A stretch of DNA of 36,056 bases from Rubellimicrobium rubrum (GTDB lineage Bacteria > Pseudomonadota > Alphaproteobacteria > Rhodobacterales > Rhodobacteraceae). The DNA lies in NCBI RefSeq assembly GCF_006152115.1, contig NZ_VDFU01000033.1:1-36056 (forward strand), given 5' to 3'. Position numbers and translations under genes: made by a program. A model generated the notes under the pieces. The model had not been told where the DNA came from. It did no database searches and saw only the letters and a program-made list of their open reading frames with translations. Below are positions 17,157 to 24,590 of this stretch, piece by piece; position 1 is the first letter of the stretch, and each line of letters starts with the position of its first letter.

Positions 17157-17972
17157 TTACGCTACAGGCGATGCGCGACTGCCTTCAGCGTCCATGACGT
17201 CTTGGACCTCGGCATCGAGGTTGGCCAGGGACTCGCCACCAGCCATGAGGTCGGTGATCTCCTCGCGGGTCTTCTCGCCCTTGAGGAAGTTCGCAGCGAG
17301 CGCGCCTCGGATCAGCACAGCGAAGTGGTCGCCGACGGCCATGGCGTGCGTGACCTGGTGGGTGATAAAAATCACCGCGAGCCCGCGCTTGCGCGCCTCC
17401 AGCACGATGCGCAGGACGTGGGAGGCCTGTTTGACGCCGAGCGCGGCCGTAGGCTCGTCAAGGATCAGAAGGCGGGCGCCGAAGTGGACGGCCCGGGCGA
17501 TAGCCAGTGACTGGCGCTCGCCCCCTGACATGCCGCCCACCAGGCGGTCGCCATCGTCGATGCGCGTGATGCCGAAGCCTTGGATCGACTTCACCGCGAT
17601 CTCGTTGGCGGTGGCTCGGTCGTAGATCCGGAGCGGCCCCCACTTCTTGGTGGGCTCGCGGCCCACGAAGAAGCAGCGTCCGACGCTCATCAGCGGGAAG
17701 GTGCCGCCGAACTGGTGGACCGTAGCTACGCCCATCTCGCTCGCCTCGCGAGGGTTGGCAAAGGTGACCTCCTTGCCGTCCATCAGGACGATGCCGGAGG
17801 TCGGCTTGTGCACGCCTGAGAGAGTCTTGATGAGCGTGGACTTGCCGGCTCCGTTGTCACCGAGAAGGCAGAGGACCTCCCCAGCATCAACCTTGAGCGA
17901 GATATCGTGGAGGACGTCTATGGGACCAAAGGACTTGTTGACGTGGCGAAGCTCGATGATCGGAGCAGGCAT
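17157..17972 (-). CDS. Sugar ABC importer ATP-binding protein (single ABC domain)
   Basis: This 271-residue ATPase carries Walker A GDNGAGKST, the Q-loop region TVHQFGGTFPLMSVG, signature MSGGERQSLAIARA, Walker B LLILDEPTAALG and the switch FITHQ. It resembles one half of RbsA/MglA-type sugar ATPases, as in FrcA-like rhizobial importers where a single domain dimerises. Its start codon overlaps the permease stop as TGATG (17970-17974), so the two are translationally coupled. With the adjacent permease and binding protein it should energise uptake of an inositol-type polyol. A second binding-protein gene at 25.9 kb has no ATPase of its own and may use this one. Confidence 0.93.
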   Translation of the reverse strand: MPAPIIELRHVNKSFGPIDVLHDISLKVDAGEVLCLLGDNGAGKSTLIKTLSGVHKPTSGIVLMDGKEVTFANPREASEMGVATVHQFGGTFPLMSVGRCFFVGREPTKKWGPLRIYDRATANEIAVKSIQGFGITRIDDGDRLVGGMSGGERQSLAIARAVHFGARLLILDEPTAALGVKQASHVLRIVLEARKRGLAVIFITHQVTHAMAVGDHFAVLIRGALAANFLKGEKTREEITDLMAGGESLANLDAEVQDVMDAEGSRASPVA

Positions 17973-19021
17973 CACGACTTTCCCTTCTTCGGGCTGTAGT
18001 TGAGCGCCATCTTGCGGAACGTGTTATTCAGGAGCACCGCGAGGAGCAGCAGCACGCCGATGATCAGCGACGCCCAGTTGGCGTCAAATCCGGTGTAGAA
18101 GATGCCTTGGTTGACGATGGCGAAGGTGATCGTCCCGAAGACTATGCCCACCACTGAGCCGAAGCCCCCGGTCAGCAGCACGCCGCCGATCACCACCGAG
18201 ATGATGGAGTTGAAGATGAAGCTCTGCCCCGTGGAGACCTGGGCCGAGTTGTAGAGGATCGCCTGGGAGATGCCGATGAAGGCGGCCGCGAACCCGCTAC
18301 TCATGAAGAGCTGGATGATAAGGCGGTCGATGGGGATGCCCTCGTTGCGGGCAGAGACCTTGTCGCCGCCCAGAGCAAAAATCCAGTTTCCCCAACGCGA
18401 GATGTGAAGGAGGAAGCCCACCACGACTATGGCCACGAGCCACCACAGGATGGTGACTTGGAAAATGCCGGCAATGAACTGACCCAGCAGCGCTTTGCCA
18501 ATCGGGCCTGTTTGGATCGGGACGCCAGTGCTGCCAGTGATGATGACACTGAGACCCAGAGTGAGGCCCGCCACAGCGAAGAGGCTGCCCAGGGTAACAA
18601 TCAGCGACGGCACACCGGTGCGGATCACGAGGATCCCGTTGACGAAACCCACGAGGAGGCCAAGCGCCAGGGCCGCGGCAACGCCAAGGATGAGGGGCAG
18701 GCCGAAGTAGCCGGAAATGATCGCCACTGTCATCGAGGCGGCAGGGATGACCGAGCCGATGGAGATATCGAGTTCGCCGGCGATCATCAGGAGACCAACG
18801 GGCAGAGCAACGATGCCAATCTCGGCGGCGACGTTGAGCCAGCTCGCCGTGCCGCCTAGCGTCACGAAATTTGCGCCTCCGGCGATGGCGAAGAATATGA
18901 AGACAATCACCATACCAAGGAACGAGCCCGCTTCGGGCCGGCGCGCCAGAGCGCCGAATGAGAAGCTGCGGGCAGATCGCGTGGCGGGTGGCGCGCCTGT
19001 TCGGTGAAGGGTATCGGACAT
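17972..19021 (-). CDS. Sugar ABC importer permease (RbsC-like)
   Basis: This 349-residue, very hydrophobic inner-membrane protein of the BPD_transp_2 family has about eight to ten membrane segments, starting with FLGMVIVFIFFAIAGGANF. The family motif ELDISIGSVIPAASMTVAII lies near residue 75 and GGVLLTGGFGSVVGIVFG near 270. The first 35 residues are cytoplasmic and Arg/Ser-rich. The start MSDTLHRTGAPP (ATG at 19019-19021) has a GGGAG site; the longer reading frame upstream lies within a stem-loop and is unlikely. It should import the ligand of the adjacent binding protein, most likely myo-inositol or a close relative. Confidence 0.92.
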   Translation of the reverse strand: MSDTLHRTGAPPATRSARSFSFGALARRPEAGSFLGMVIVFIFFAIAGGANFVTLGGTASWLNVAAEIGIVALPVGLLMIAGELDISIGSVIPAASMTVAIISGYFGLPLILGVAAALALGLLVGFVNGILVIRTGVPSLIVTLGSLFAVAGLTLGLSVIITGSTGVPIQTGPIGKALLGQFIAGIFQVTILWWLVAIVVVGFLLHISRWGNWIFALGGDKVSARNEGIPIDRLIIQLFMSSGFAAAFIGISQAILYNSAQVSTGQSFIFNSIISVVIGGVLLTGGFGSVVGIVFGTITFAIVNQGIFYTGFDANWASLIIGVLLLLAVLLNNTFRKMALNYSPKKGKS

Positions 19022-19061
19022 TGCGGTGAGGCTCCCGGAGGGTGATCCTGATCGCGGCATG

Positions 19062-19109
19062 GCGCCACCCTGGCACCGGCCGCTTGGCCGCGACCGGCCC
19101 CGGTGGCGC
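19062..19109 (-). repeat. Nested stem-loop between binding-protein and permease genes
   Basis: GCGCCACC (19062-19069) pairs with GGTGGCGC (19102-19109), with a smaller hairpin inside (CGGCC 19077-19081, GGCCG 19086-19090). Such structures after a binding-protein gene commonly protect its message and reduce read-through, giving excess binding protein over membrane components. Confidence 0.6.
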
Positions 19110-19156
19110 AAGGCCTGGGGAGCCGGTCGGATCGATCTGGGCGGTCAGTGCCCGCC

Positions 19157-20137
19157 TTAGCGGGTGCCGGACGCCACGCCGGCCATCGTCGCCTCGACAT
19201 TCGAGGCGTCCACGATGCCGGGGCCGGTCAGGATCTGCCTAGTTGGCACAGTCAGGCCGTAGTTGACGTAGTTGTTCAGCAGCGCCACCGCGAGGAAGCC
19301 CTGGAGGTAACCCTGCTGGTCAATGGCGAAGAGTTGCGAGCCAGCTTGGATGTTGTTCAGGATGGTCTGGTCCATATTGACGCCGCCGAGCTTGACCCGG
19401 TCGGCCGCGCCCGCCTGCGTAATCGCGATGGACGCCGAGTTAGCGTCCACGTTGCCGATGGTGTAGAGACCCGTCACCTCGGGGTTCTGAAGCAAGTGCG
19501 CCTTGATGGCCTGCGTGACAGCGGTCGGGTTGCCGAAGCTCGTCATCGGCAGCGGCAGCTCTTCGGCCGTACCACCTTTACCTGTGGCGCCCTCGGCCAG
19601 ACCCGCACATTGCGCCTGCAGGTTGGCGGCGCCGGGTAGCGTGTTGACGCAGACAAGGTTGGTAACGCCCGCTTCAGCGAAGTACTCGCCAGCGGCTTTG
19701 CCCGCGAGGAAGTCGTCGCTGCCCACGTAGTTCATGGCGCCCAGCCGGTCGGCGGCCTCTAGACCACCGGCGTTGTAGATGATGAGCGGGATGCCGGCCT
19801 CGGTCACGGCCATGAAGGCCTCGTCCATCGACTCCGGAACCCAGTCGGGGCCGACGATGGCGTCGGCACCTTGGGCGATGGCAGTACGGATAAGGTCCGC
19901 CGCGTCGGCGCCAAGATTGTCGTAGTTCTGCGGCCCGAGCCAAGTCACGGTCCCGCCCTGGGCTTCGACGATCTGACCCGCATCCTCGGCACCGCGCTTA
20001 ACGATGGACCAGAATGGGTCATCCGCCTTGCCGCCGATGACGAAAATGTTGGCGCCATCCTGCGCCATGGCCGTGCCCGCCGAGGCAATAGCAGCCGTAG
20101 TCATGAGGGCAACTGCGATGCCCTTGAAGTTTGTCAT
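19157..20137 (-). CDS. Periplasmic sugar/inositol-binding protein 1
   Basis: This 326-residue Peripla_BP_4-type protein has a signal peptide (MTNFKGIAVALMTTAAIASAG, likely cut after AMA). The mature part begins QDGANIFVIGGKADDPFWS. The ligand-cleft segments DPFWSIVKRG, GPDWVPESMDEAF and IIYNAG are clear. It is a close paralogue of the second binding protein at 25.9-26.9 kb and resembles inositol- and rhizopine-type binding proteins (IbpA/MocB-like) in its family. It is the first gene of the inositol operon and starts 148 bases from the divergent LacI-type gene. A GGAGGAG site precedes the ATG at 20135-20137. Ligand identity is inferred from the operon, not from residues. Confidence 0.9.
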   Translation of the reverse strand: MTNFKGIAVALMTTAAIASAGTAMAQDGANIFVIGGKADDPFWSIVKRGAEDAGQIVEAQGGTVTWLGPQNYDNLGADAADLIRTAIAQGADAIVGPDWVPESMDEAFMAVTEAGIPLIIYNAGGLEAADRLGAMNYVGSDDFLAGKAAGEYFAEAGVTNLVCVNTLPGAANLQAQCAGLAEGATGKGGTAEELPLPMTSFGNPTAVTQAIKAHLLQNPEVTGLYTIGNVDANSASIAITQAGAADRVKLGGVNMDQTILNNIQAGSQLFAIDQQGYLQGFLAVALLNNYVNYGLTVPTRQILTGPGIVDASNVEATMAGVASGTR

Positions 20138-20208
20138 GTGATGCTCCTCCCAGTTCGCTTTAACAGCGATGCTTTCTTCGTGAGCTGCTGCATATCTCAA
20201 GGTTTCTT

Positions 20209-20237
20209 TTGGACATAGACGTAATTTGCCTTACAGT
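20209..20237 (+). promoter_or_regulatory. Candidate promoter of the divergent LacI gene
   Basis: TTGGAC (20209-20214) and TACAGT (20232-20237), spaced by 17 bases, form a fair sigma-70-type promoter reading toward the regulator gene. The -10 element overlaps the left arm of the operator palindrome, which would give autoregulation. This is inferred from sequence only. Confidence 0.4.
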
Positions 20238-20266
20238 ATCATTAGTTTCAGAGTTACAATGATACT
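20235..20266. promoter_or_regulatory. Candidate LacI-family operator, palindrome 1
   Basis: AGTATCATT (20235-20243) and AATGATACT (20258-20266) form a perfect 9-bp inverted repeat with a 14-base spacer, in the gap between the divergent regulator and the binding-protein gene. It is the best symmetric site in this gap and the natural target of the neighbouring LacI-type protein. The TCATT/AATGA core recurs at the second regulator gene. Confidence 0.7.
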
Positions 20267-20285
20267 TTGACACATGAGAGATGTC

Positions 20286-21320
20286 ATGAAGAGACCCAGG
20301 ATCGTCGATCTTGCTCAAGCGGCTGGCGTTAGCGTGGCTACGGTCAACCGGATCTTGAGCGGCTCGACTTCGGTGCGTGTGGCTACAATCCAGCGGGTCC
20401 AGGACGCTGCGGCAGAGATTGGCTTCCACGGCCTGAATACGATCGATTCGCGCCGGACGAAGTCCATGCCCTATTATCGCCTGGGCTTCCTACTTCAGCA
20501 GTCTAGCCGCGAGCTCTACCGCCTGTTCGGACAAAAGATCGAAGAGGCAGCGCTTCAGCGGCAGCACGAACGCATTGAGCCTGTTTTGGAGTTTGTGGAC
20601 AGGCTCGAGCCCGAAAACATCGCAGCTCAGCTGAAGGCATTGGGCAATACCTGCGATGCCATCGCCCTGATTGCAGGAGATCACCCATTGATTGGGCAAA
20701 CCATCCAAGCTCTCAGGGCCAATGGCAAGCCAGTCGTGGCCTACATCACCGATCAGTCGGCCCCCGGACGTGCGGGCTACGTGGGCACCGATAACTGGAA
20801 GCTTGGTCGGACGGCCGCTTGGTTTATAGCGCAGACAACCAAGGGCTCTGGCCGGATCGCCGTTCTGATCGGAAACCATCGTTATCAGTGTCAGGACATC
20901 TCGGATGCCAGCTTTCGCTCTTACATCCGCGAGAATGCACCTCACCTGACGGTCGATGATTGTCGGCCGACGCATGAGGAGCCTCAAGAAGCCTATCGCA
21001 TTACAGCTCGATTGCTTACGGAATTGGACGATCTGGTCGGCATCTATATCGCCGGAGGCGGGATTTCTGGAGTATTGCAGGCCTTGAGGGAAGCACCGGA
21101 GGGGAAGCACCGCTCGGTCCGTCTCGTGTGCCGGGACATCGGACCGGAGACGCGAAAGGGCCTAGCCGAAGGGTTGATCACTGCAGCGCTGTGTCATCCT
21201 CTTGAGCAGACTTCGAGCCAGCTCGTCCAGACTATGATCGATGCTATAGGGCAACTGCAGGGCAGCCCGATCCTGCAGCGAACTATCCCTTTCGAGATTA
21301 TCACCCCAGAGAGCCTTTGA
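20286..21320 (+). CDS. LacI-family transcriptional regulator 1
   Basis: This 344-residue repressor-type protein has an N-terminal LacI helix-turn-helix (RIVDLAQAAGVSVATVNRILSGS) with hinge region, then a sugar-binding-protein-like effector domain (YYRLGFLLQQSSRELYR... GRIAVLIGNHRYQCQD... GIYIAGGGISGVLQAL). The start at 20286 (MKRPRIVD) gives the family's usual short lead to the HTH and has a GAGAG upstream; an ATG at 20274 is also in frame. It is divergent from the inositol operon and a clear paralogue of the second regulator at 28.3 kb. It probably represses the operon until an inositol or keto-inositol binds. Its effector domain belongs to the branch with an LLQQSSR motif, shared by both copies. 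Confidence 0.9.
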   Translation: MKRPRIVDLAQAAGVSVATVNRILSGSTSVRVATIQRVQDAAAEIGFHGLNTIDSRRTKSMPYYRLGFLLQQSSRELYRLFGQKIEEAALQRQHERIEPVLEFVDRLEPENIAAQLKALGNTCDAIALIAGDHPLIGQTIQALRANGKPVVAYITDQSAPGRAGYVGTDNWKLGRTAAWFIAQTTKGSGRIAVLIGNHRYQCQDISDASFRSYIRENAPHLTVDDCRPTHEEPQEAYRITARLLTELDDLVGIYIAGGGISGVLQALREAPEGKHRSVRLVCRDIGPETRKGLAEGLITAALCHPLEQTSSQLVQTMIDAIGQLQGSPILQRTIPFEIITPESL

Positions 21321-21374
21321 GCGTTCAGGCATCAATGCTGTCGCTCGGAAGGCGTCAGGCAGAGGTCTGCGAAG

Positions 21375-21389
21375 AGCCCAGACTGGGCT
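21375..21389. terminator. Short hairpin between convergent lacI and idhA genes
   Basis: AGCCCA (21375-21380) and TGGGCT (21384-21389) form a 6-bp stem with a 3-base loop in the 164-base gap between convergent genes. It is the only hairpin I see there and could serve either gene as a weak terminator. Confidence 0.35.
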
Positions 21390-21484
21390 GCTCCTCGTAC
21401 CTAGTGACGGCCTTGCAGACGCAACTGTGAGTATTGGATGCGCGCCTCGCAGTGGACTTCAGACGGATCAGCCCGCGCGGCTGC

Positions 21485-22486
21485 TCAAGCGAGCACGTTT
21501 GCGACGTTCACCGCTTCGCCCGTCACGCACGACCGCGTCGCGGCCTCGGCCAGGGTTAAGGCGTCGATACCGTCCTGAAGCGTCACAGGTACTGCGGTCC
21601 CGGCCTCCACCGCCACCACGAAGGCCGCCCATTCGGCCGCGTAGGCACGCATGTAGCGCTCGAGGAAGAAGAACTCGGGCTTGGCGCTGACCACGCCCCC
21701 CGCCGTGGACTTGGCGACCGTGTGCTCGAGCATGTTACCGGCGCTCAGCAGCCCTTCAGAGCCTAATAGTTCCACGCGCTGGTCATAACCGTAGACAGCT
21801 CGGCGTGAGTTCTTGATGACAGCGATGCGCCCGTCAGCCCACCGGAGGGTGACGACGGCGGTGTCGACGTCGCCTGCCGCCCCGATGGCGGGGTCGATGA
21901 TCGACGAGCCTACCGCCATCACCGTTTCAGGTAGGGTCCCCATGAGCCAGAGCGCCATATCGAAATCGTGAATCATCATATCCCGGAAGAGCCCGCCCGA
22001 CACTTTGACGTAGGCGACAGGGGGAGGCGCGGGATCGAAGGAGGTGATGGACAGAAGCTCGGGCCTGCCAATCTCACCTGTGTCAGCGGAAGCCTTAAGG
22101 GCGGCAAAGTTAGGGTCGAAGCGGCGGTTAAAGCCGATCATCACGGGCTGCCCGGTCGCGGAGGTACGACCAAGACAGGCCCGAGCCCGCTCGAGGCTCA
22201 GGTCTACCGGCTTCTCGCAGATCACGGCCTTGCCGGCGGCCGTGGCAGCCTCAATCAGGTCTGAGTGGGTGTCCGTCGAGGTGGCCACGAGCACCGCGTC
22301 AATCGCAGGGTCGGTGAGGATGGCCTCCGTGGTGCACGCCTTGGCACCGTGTTGGGCAGCCAGCCACCCAGCCGCATCCACGTTAACGTCGGATACCGCT
22401 ACTAAGCGGCTACCTGGGTGGGAGGAGATAGCGCGAGCATGAACGGTGCCGATGCGACCGGCGCCGAGGAGACCGACGTTGAGCAT
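21485..22486 (-). CDS. idhA: Inositol 2-dehydrogenase, rhizobial IdhA type
   Basis: This 333-residue Gfo/Idh/MocA dehydrogenase is of the rhizobial IdhA/IolG branch. It has GLLGAGRIGTVHARAI, VSDVN, EKPVDL with catalytic Lys92, IGFNRRFDPNF, and GGLFRDMMIHDFDMALWL with Asp169 and His173 as catalytic pair. It oxidises myo-inositol (and relatives) to the 2-keto form. It is clearly distinct from the IolG in operon 1, so the window has two inositol dehydrogenase types. It is the last gene of operon 2, 48 bases after the PanB-like gene, and converges on regulator 1. In operon 2 it may oxidise the inositol released from a substituted precursor. The ATG at 22484-22486 has an AGGA site. Confidence 0.9.
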   Translation of the reverse strand: MLNVGLLGAGRIGTVHARAISSHPGSRLVAVSDVNVDAAGWLAAQHGAKACTTEAILTDPAIDAVLVATSTDTHSDLIEAATAAGKAVICEKPVDLSLERARACLGRTSATGQPVMIGFNRRFDPNFAALKASADTGEIGRPELLSITSFDPAPPPVAYVKVSGGLFRDMMIHDFDMALWLMGTLPETVMAVGSSIIDPAIGAAGDVDTAVVTLRWADGRIAVIKNSRRAVYGYDQRVELLGSEGLLSAGNMLEHTVAKSTAGGVVSAKPEFFFLERYMRAYAAEWAAFVVAVEAGTAVPVTLQDGIDALTLAEAATRSCVTGEAVNVANVLA

Positions 22487-22534
22487 GGATGATCCTGGAT
22501 TTGAGAAGCCGTCGCGAGGCGACAGACGCGGGAT

Positions 22535-23359
22535 TCAGACCTGTGCGGCTGAGAGGAAGTTGTCGAACTCGGCGTCAGCCATCGGTACGACGTGCTTGGC
22601 CTCGGGGTAGGCGCCCGAGGCCACGTCGGCCTTAAACTCACCGAAGGCGGCGACGCGCTCGGCTTGCAGGCGGGCGAACTCGGCGTGGAAGTCGCGGTAG
22701 GTCTTGGCGTGGCGCGGCTTGTGGCCCCGTGTGTAGCCCAGCACGTCCTCGGCAAAGAGGTACTGCGCGTCCGCCCCCGGCCCCGCACCCATGCCCAGCA
22801 TGATCATGGAAGTGTTGCGCGAGATCCAGGCGCCCAGGCGGTCGGGAACGACTTCGAGCTCGGCTCCGAAGGCGCCGATGGCCTCCAGGCGCTGGACGTG
22901 CTCCCAGACAGCGCGCGCCTCGCTTGCGGTCTTGCCGACGGCGCGGAAGCCGGTCCAGGTGATGTAGGAGGGGATCAGGCCCACATGCGCCACGATGGGG
23001 ATGTGGTTGTCGCAGAGCACCTTCTGGATGTCCAAGGAGGCCGCGCAATAGAAGCAGTCTCCGCCAATGGTGGCGAAGTGGAAGGCCGCGCGCAGGTAAT
23101 CCTCGGCTGTGGCGAGCGGCCGGCCCTCAAAGGTCCCGCATCCGCCATAGGGCAGGCCCACCTGCACGAAGCAGGAACCCGCCGCCTCGCGCATCGCGGG
23201 CGAGAAGAAGCGCCCCTCGATGGAGAGCATATTGATTCCCGCCGCATTGGCGGCAGCCGCCTCGTCGGGGGTGGTGACGTAGAGCATTGAGATCTTTCGA
23301 CCTTGCGCTTTCATGGCGCGGAAGTCGGCGACGGTGGGACGAGCGTTGTGTTGGGCCAT
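22535..23359 (-). CDS. Divergent PanB-like (ketopantoate hydroxymethyltransferase family) protein
   Basis: This 274-residue protein has the fold pattern and length of PanB (3-methyl-2-oxobutanoate hydroxymethyltransferase): RKISMLYVTTPDEAAAANAAG, HVGLIP with His125, ELEVVP with Glu169, LGMGAG (188-193), and EDVLGYTRGHKPRHAKTYRDF near the C-terminus. The metal-site motifs of PanB are changed, however. VGDS is replaced by IEGR (47-50), ADLPF by VGLPY (67-71), and KIEGG by FYCAA (103-107). It therefore probably does not make ketopantoate; a C-C bond-forming or bond-cleaving role in operon 2 is possible. The start MAQHNARP (ATG 23357-23359) lies two bases after the stop of the Hyi-like gene, so the two are coupled. 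A longer in-frame reading upstream overlaps that gene and is spurious. Confidence 0.8.
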   Translation of the reverse strand: MAQHNARPTVADFRAMKAQGRKISMLYVTTPDEAAAANAAGINMLSIEGRFFSPAMREAAGSCFVQVGLPYGGCGTFEGRPLATAEDYLRAAFHFATIGGDCFYCAASLDIQKVLCDNHIPIVAHVGLIPSYITWTGFRAVGKTASEARAVWEHVQRLEAIGAFGAELEVVPDRLGAWISRNTSMIMLGMGAGPGADAQYLFAEDVLGYTRGHKPRHAKTYRDFHAEFARLQAERVAAFGEFKADVASGAYPEAKHVVPMADAEFDNFLSAAQV

Positions 23360-23361
23360 GA

Positions 23362-24138
23362 TCAGACCGTGAATGTAGTGCGGAAGGCTTCCAGGGCGGC
23401 TTCGGGGTCGCCGGAGGCCCAGGCCTCCATGCCGACCGGGCCGGTGTAGCCCATCACTACGAGGGCGCGGGCCACGCCGGGCCAGTTCACCTCGCCGGTG
23501 CCGGGCTCGCAGCGCCCCGGCACGTCGGCCACCTGGATTTCGCCGATCCAGGGGAGGCACTTGCGGCAAAGCTCGATCAGGTTCCCCTCGCCGATCTGGG
23601 CGTGGTAGAGGTCGAGGTTGAGGCGCAGCCTCGGGTGGTCGATGGAGGACACGAGCGCGAGCGTGTCCTCGGCCCGGCCGAAGGGGACGCCGGGGTGGTC
23701 GACGGGGAGGTTCAGGTTCTCGAGCGTGAAGGTCACGCCCTCCTCCTCGGCCATGTCCACCACGCGGGACAGGGTGTCGCGGGCCTTGAGCCACATGGCC
23801 CCGGTGACAACCTCGATGGGCTGGACGGGAAGACCGCCCTCGCCCAGGCCGGTGCCGTGAAGGTTGAGGCGTTGCACGCCCAGGCGCTTGCCCACCTGCG
23901 CGGTCTCGCGGGCGGTGGCCAGCAGCTCCGCCGCGCCCTCGTCGTCGGTGAGGCGGCCGCGGAGGTAGCCGTTCATGATGGTGAAGGTGGCGCCCGTCCG
24001 CTCCAGGGCCGAGAGGTCATGCTCGGGCCAGTTCCAGAGGCCGACGCCGAAGCCCATCTCGTGCAGGCGCGACGCGCGCCACTCGATCGGGCGGTCGCGC
24101 CAGAGCATCTCGGCGCAGGCGGCAAGGGGGAAGGTCAT
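23362..24138 (-). CDS. Hydroxypyruvate-isomerase-like TIM-barrel protein
   Basis: This 258-residue member of the Hyi branch of the sugar-isomerase TIM barrels shows the catalytic Glu in FTLENLNLPVDHPGVPFG, a metal-binding Asp-His in LNLDLYHAQIGEGNL, the characteristic IGEIQVADVPGRCEPGTGEVNW, and a second Glu near the end (VGMEAW). Hyi interconverts hydroxypyruvate and tartronate semialdehyde, but the branch also includes enzymes acting on other keto-sugars. The ATG at 24136-24138 follows the ferredoxin stop after one base; a TTG four codons upstream would overlap it. Tight coupling to MocE-like ferredoxin and PanB-like genes places it in the operon 2 pathway; its substrate is unknown. Confidence 0.85.
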   Translation of the reverse strand: MTFPLAACAEMLWRDRPIEWRASRLHEMGFGVGLWNWPEHDLSALERTGATFTIMNGYLRGRLTDDEGAAELLATARETAQVGKRLGVQRLNLHGTGLGEGGLPVQPIEVVTGAMWLKARDTLSRVVDMAEEEGVTFTLENLNLPVDHPGVPFGRAEDTLALVSSIDHPRLRLNLDLYHAQIGEGNLIELCRKCLPWIGEIQVADVPGRCEPGTGEVNWPGVARALVVMGYTGPVGMEAWASGDPEAALEAFRTTFTV

Positions 24139-24139
24139 G

Positions 24140-24451
24140 TCAAAGCCCAATCAGCACCCGGTCGCCTTCGATGCGCACCGGGTATGTGTTGAGGTTCACG
24201 CACACTGGAGCCCGCTTGGCCTGGCCGGTGCGGTAGTCAAACTGGCCGTTGTGCTTGGGGCACTCGATTGCGTAGTCCATGACCAGCCCCCCCGCGAGGT
24301 GGACGTTCTCGTGGGTGCAAAGCCCGTCCGTGCAGAAGAACTCGCCGTCCGGGGAGTGGAAGATCGCGAAGGTGCGTCCGCCGTGGTCCCAGCGCATCAC
24401 GTCCTCCTCGTCGATCTCGTTTGTGGCGCAAGCGTCGGTCCAGGTCGTCAT
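24140..24451 (-). CDS. mocE: MocE-family Rieske [2Fe-2S] ferredoxin
   Basis: This 103-residue stand-alone Rieske ferredoxin has cluster ligands Cys45-x-His47 (CTH) and Cys64-x2-His67 (CPKH), and no signal peptide, so it is cytoplasmic. The patterns DEEDVMRWDHGGRTFAI, FFCTDGLCTHENVHLAGGL and APVCVNLNTYPV are those of the MocE family, named after mocE of the Sinorhizobium rhizopine (moc) genes, where it serves the oxidative removal of the O-methyl group of 3-O-methyl-scyllo-inosamine. It should carry electrons to an oxygenase; the membrane di-iron hydroxylase at the head of the same operon is the obvious partner. No ferredoxin reductase (MocF-like) is present in the window. Confidence 0.92.
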   Translation of the reverse strand: MTTWTDACATNEIDEEDVMRWDHGGRTFAIFHSPDGEFFCTDGLCTHENVHLAGGLVMDYAIECPKHNGQFDYRTGQAKRAPVCVNLNTYPVRIEGDRVLIGL

Positions 24452-24590
24452 GGATAGGTCCTATTGGGGTGAAACGGTTGTTAATCTTGAGGCTGCACCA
24501 GACACGACGGGCTGACTGCACCCCCAGGACTGATCTTCGAAACGCAAAGCCTGCCGAGAAGGGCTCGCAAGGAAGCCGCATTTGTCGATA

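Noticed and set aside
23360-23794. 145-codon N-terminal extension of the PanB-like protein
   Set aside because: It overlaps the Hyi-like gene in another frame, is Arg/Pro-rich and has no homology; the ATG at 23359 starts the real protein.
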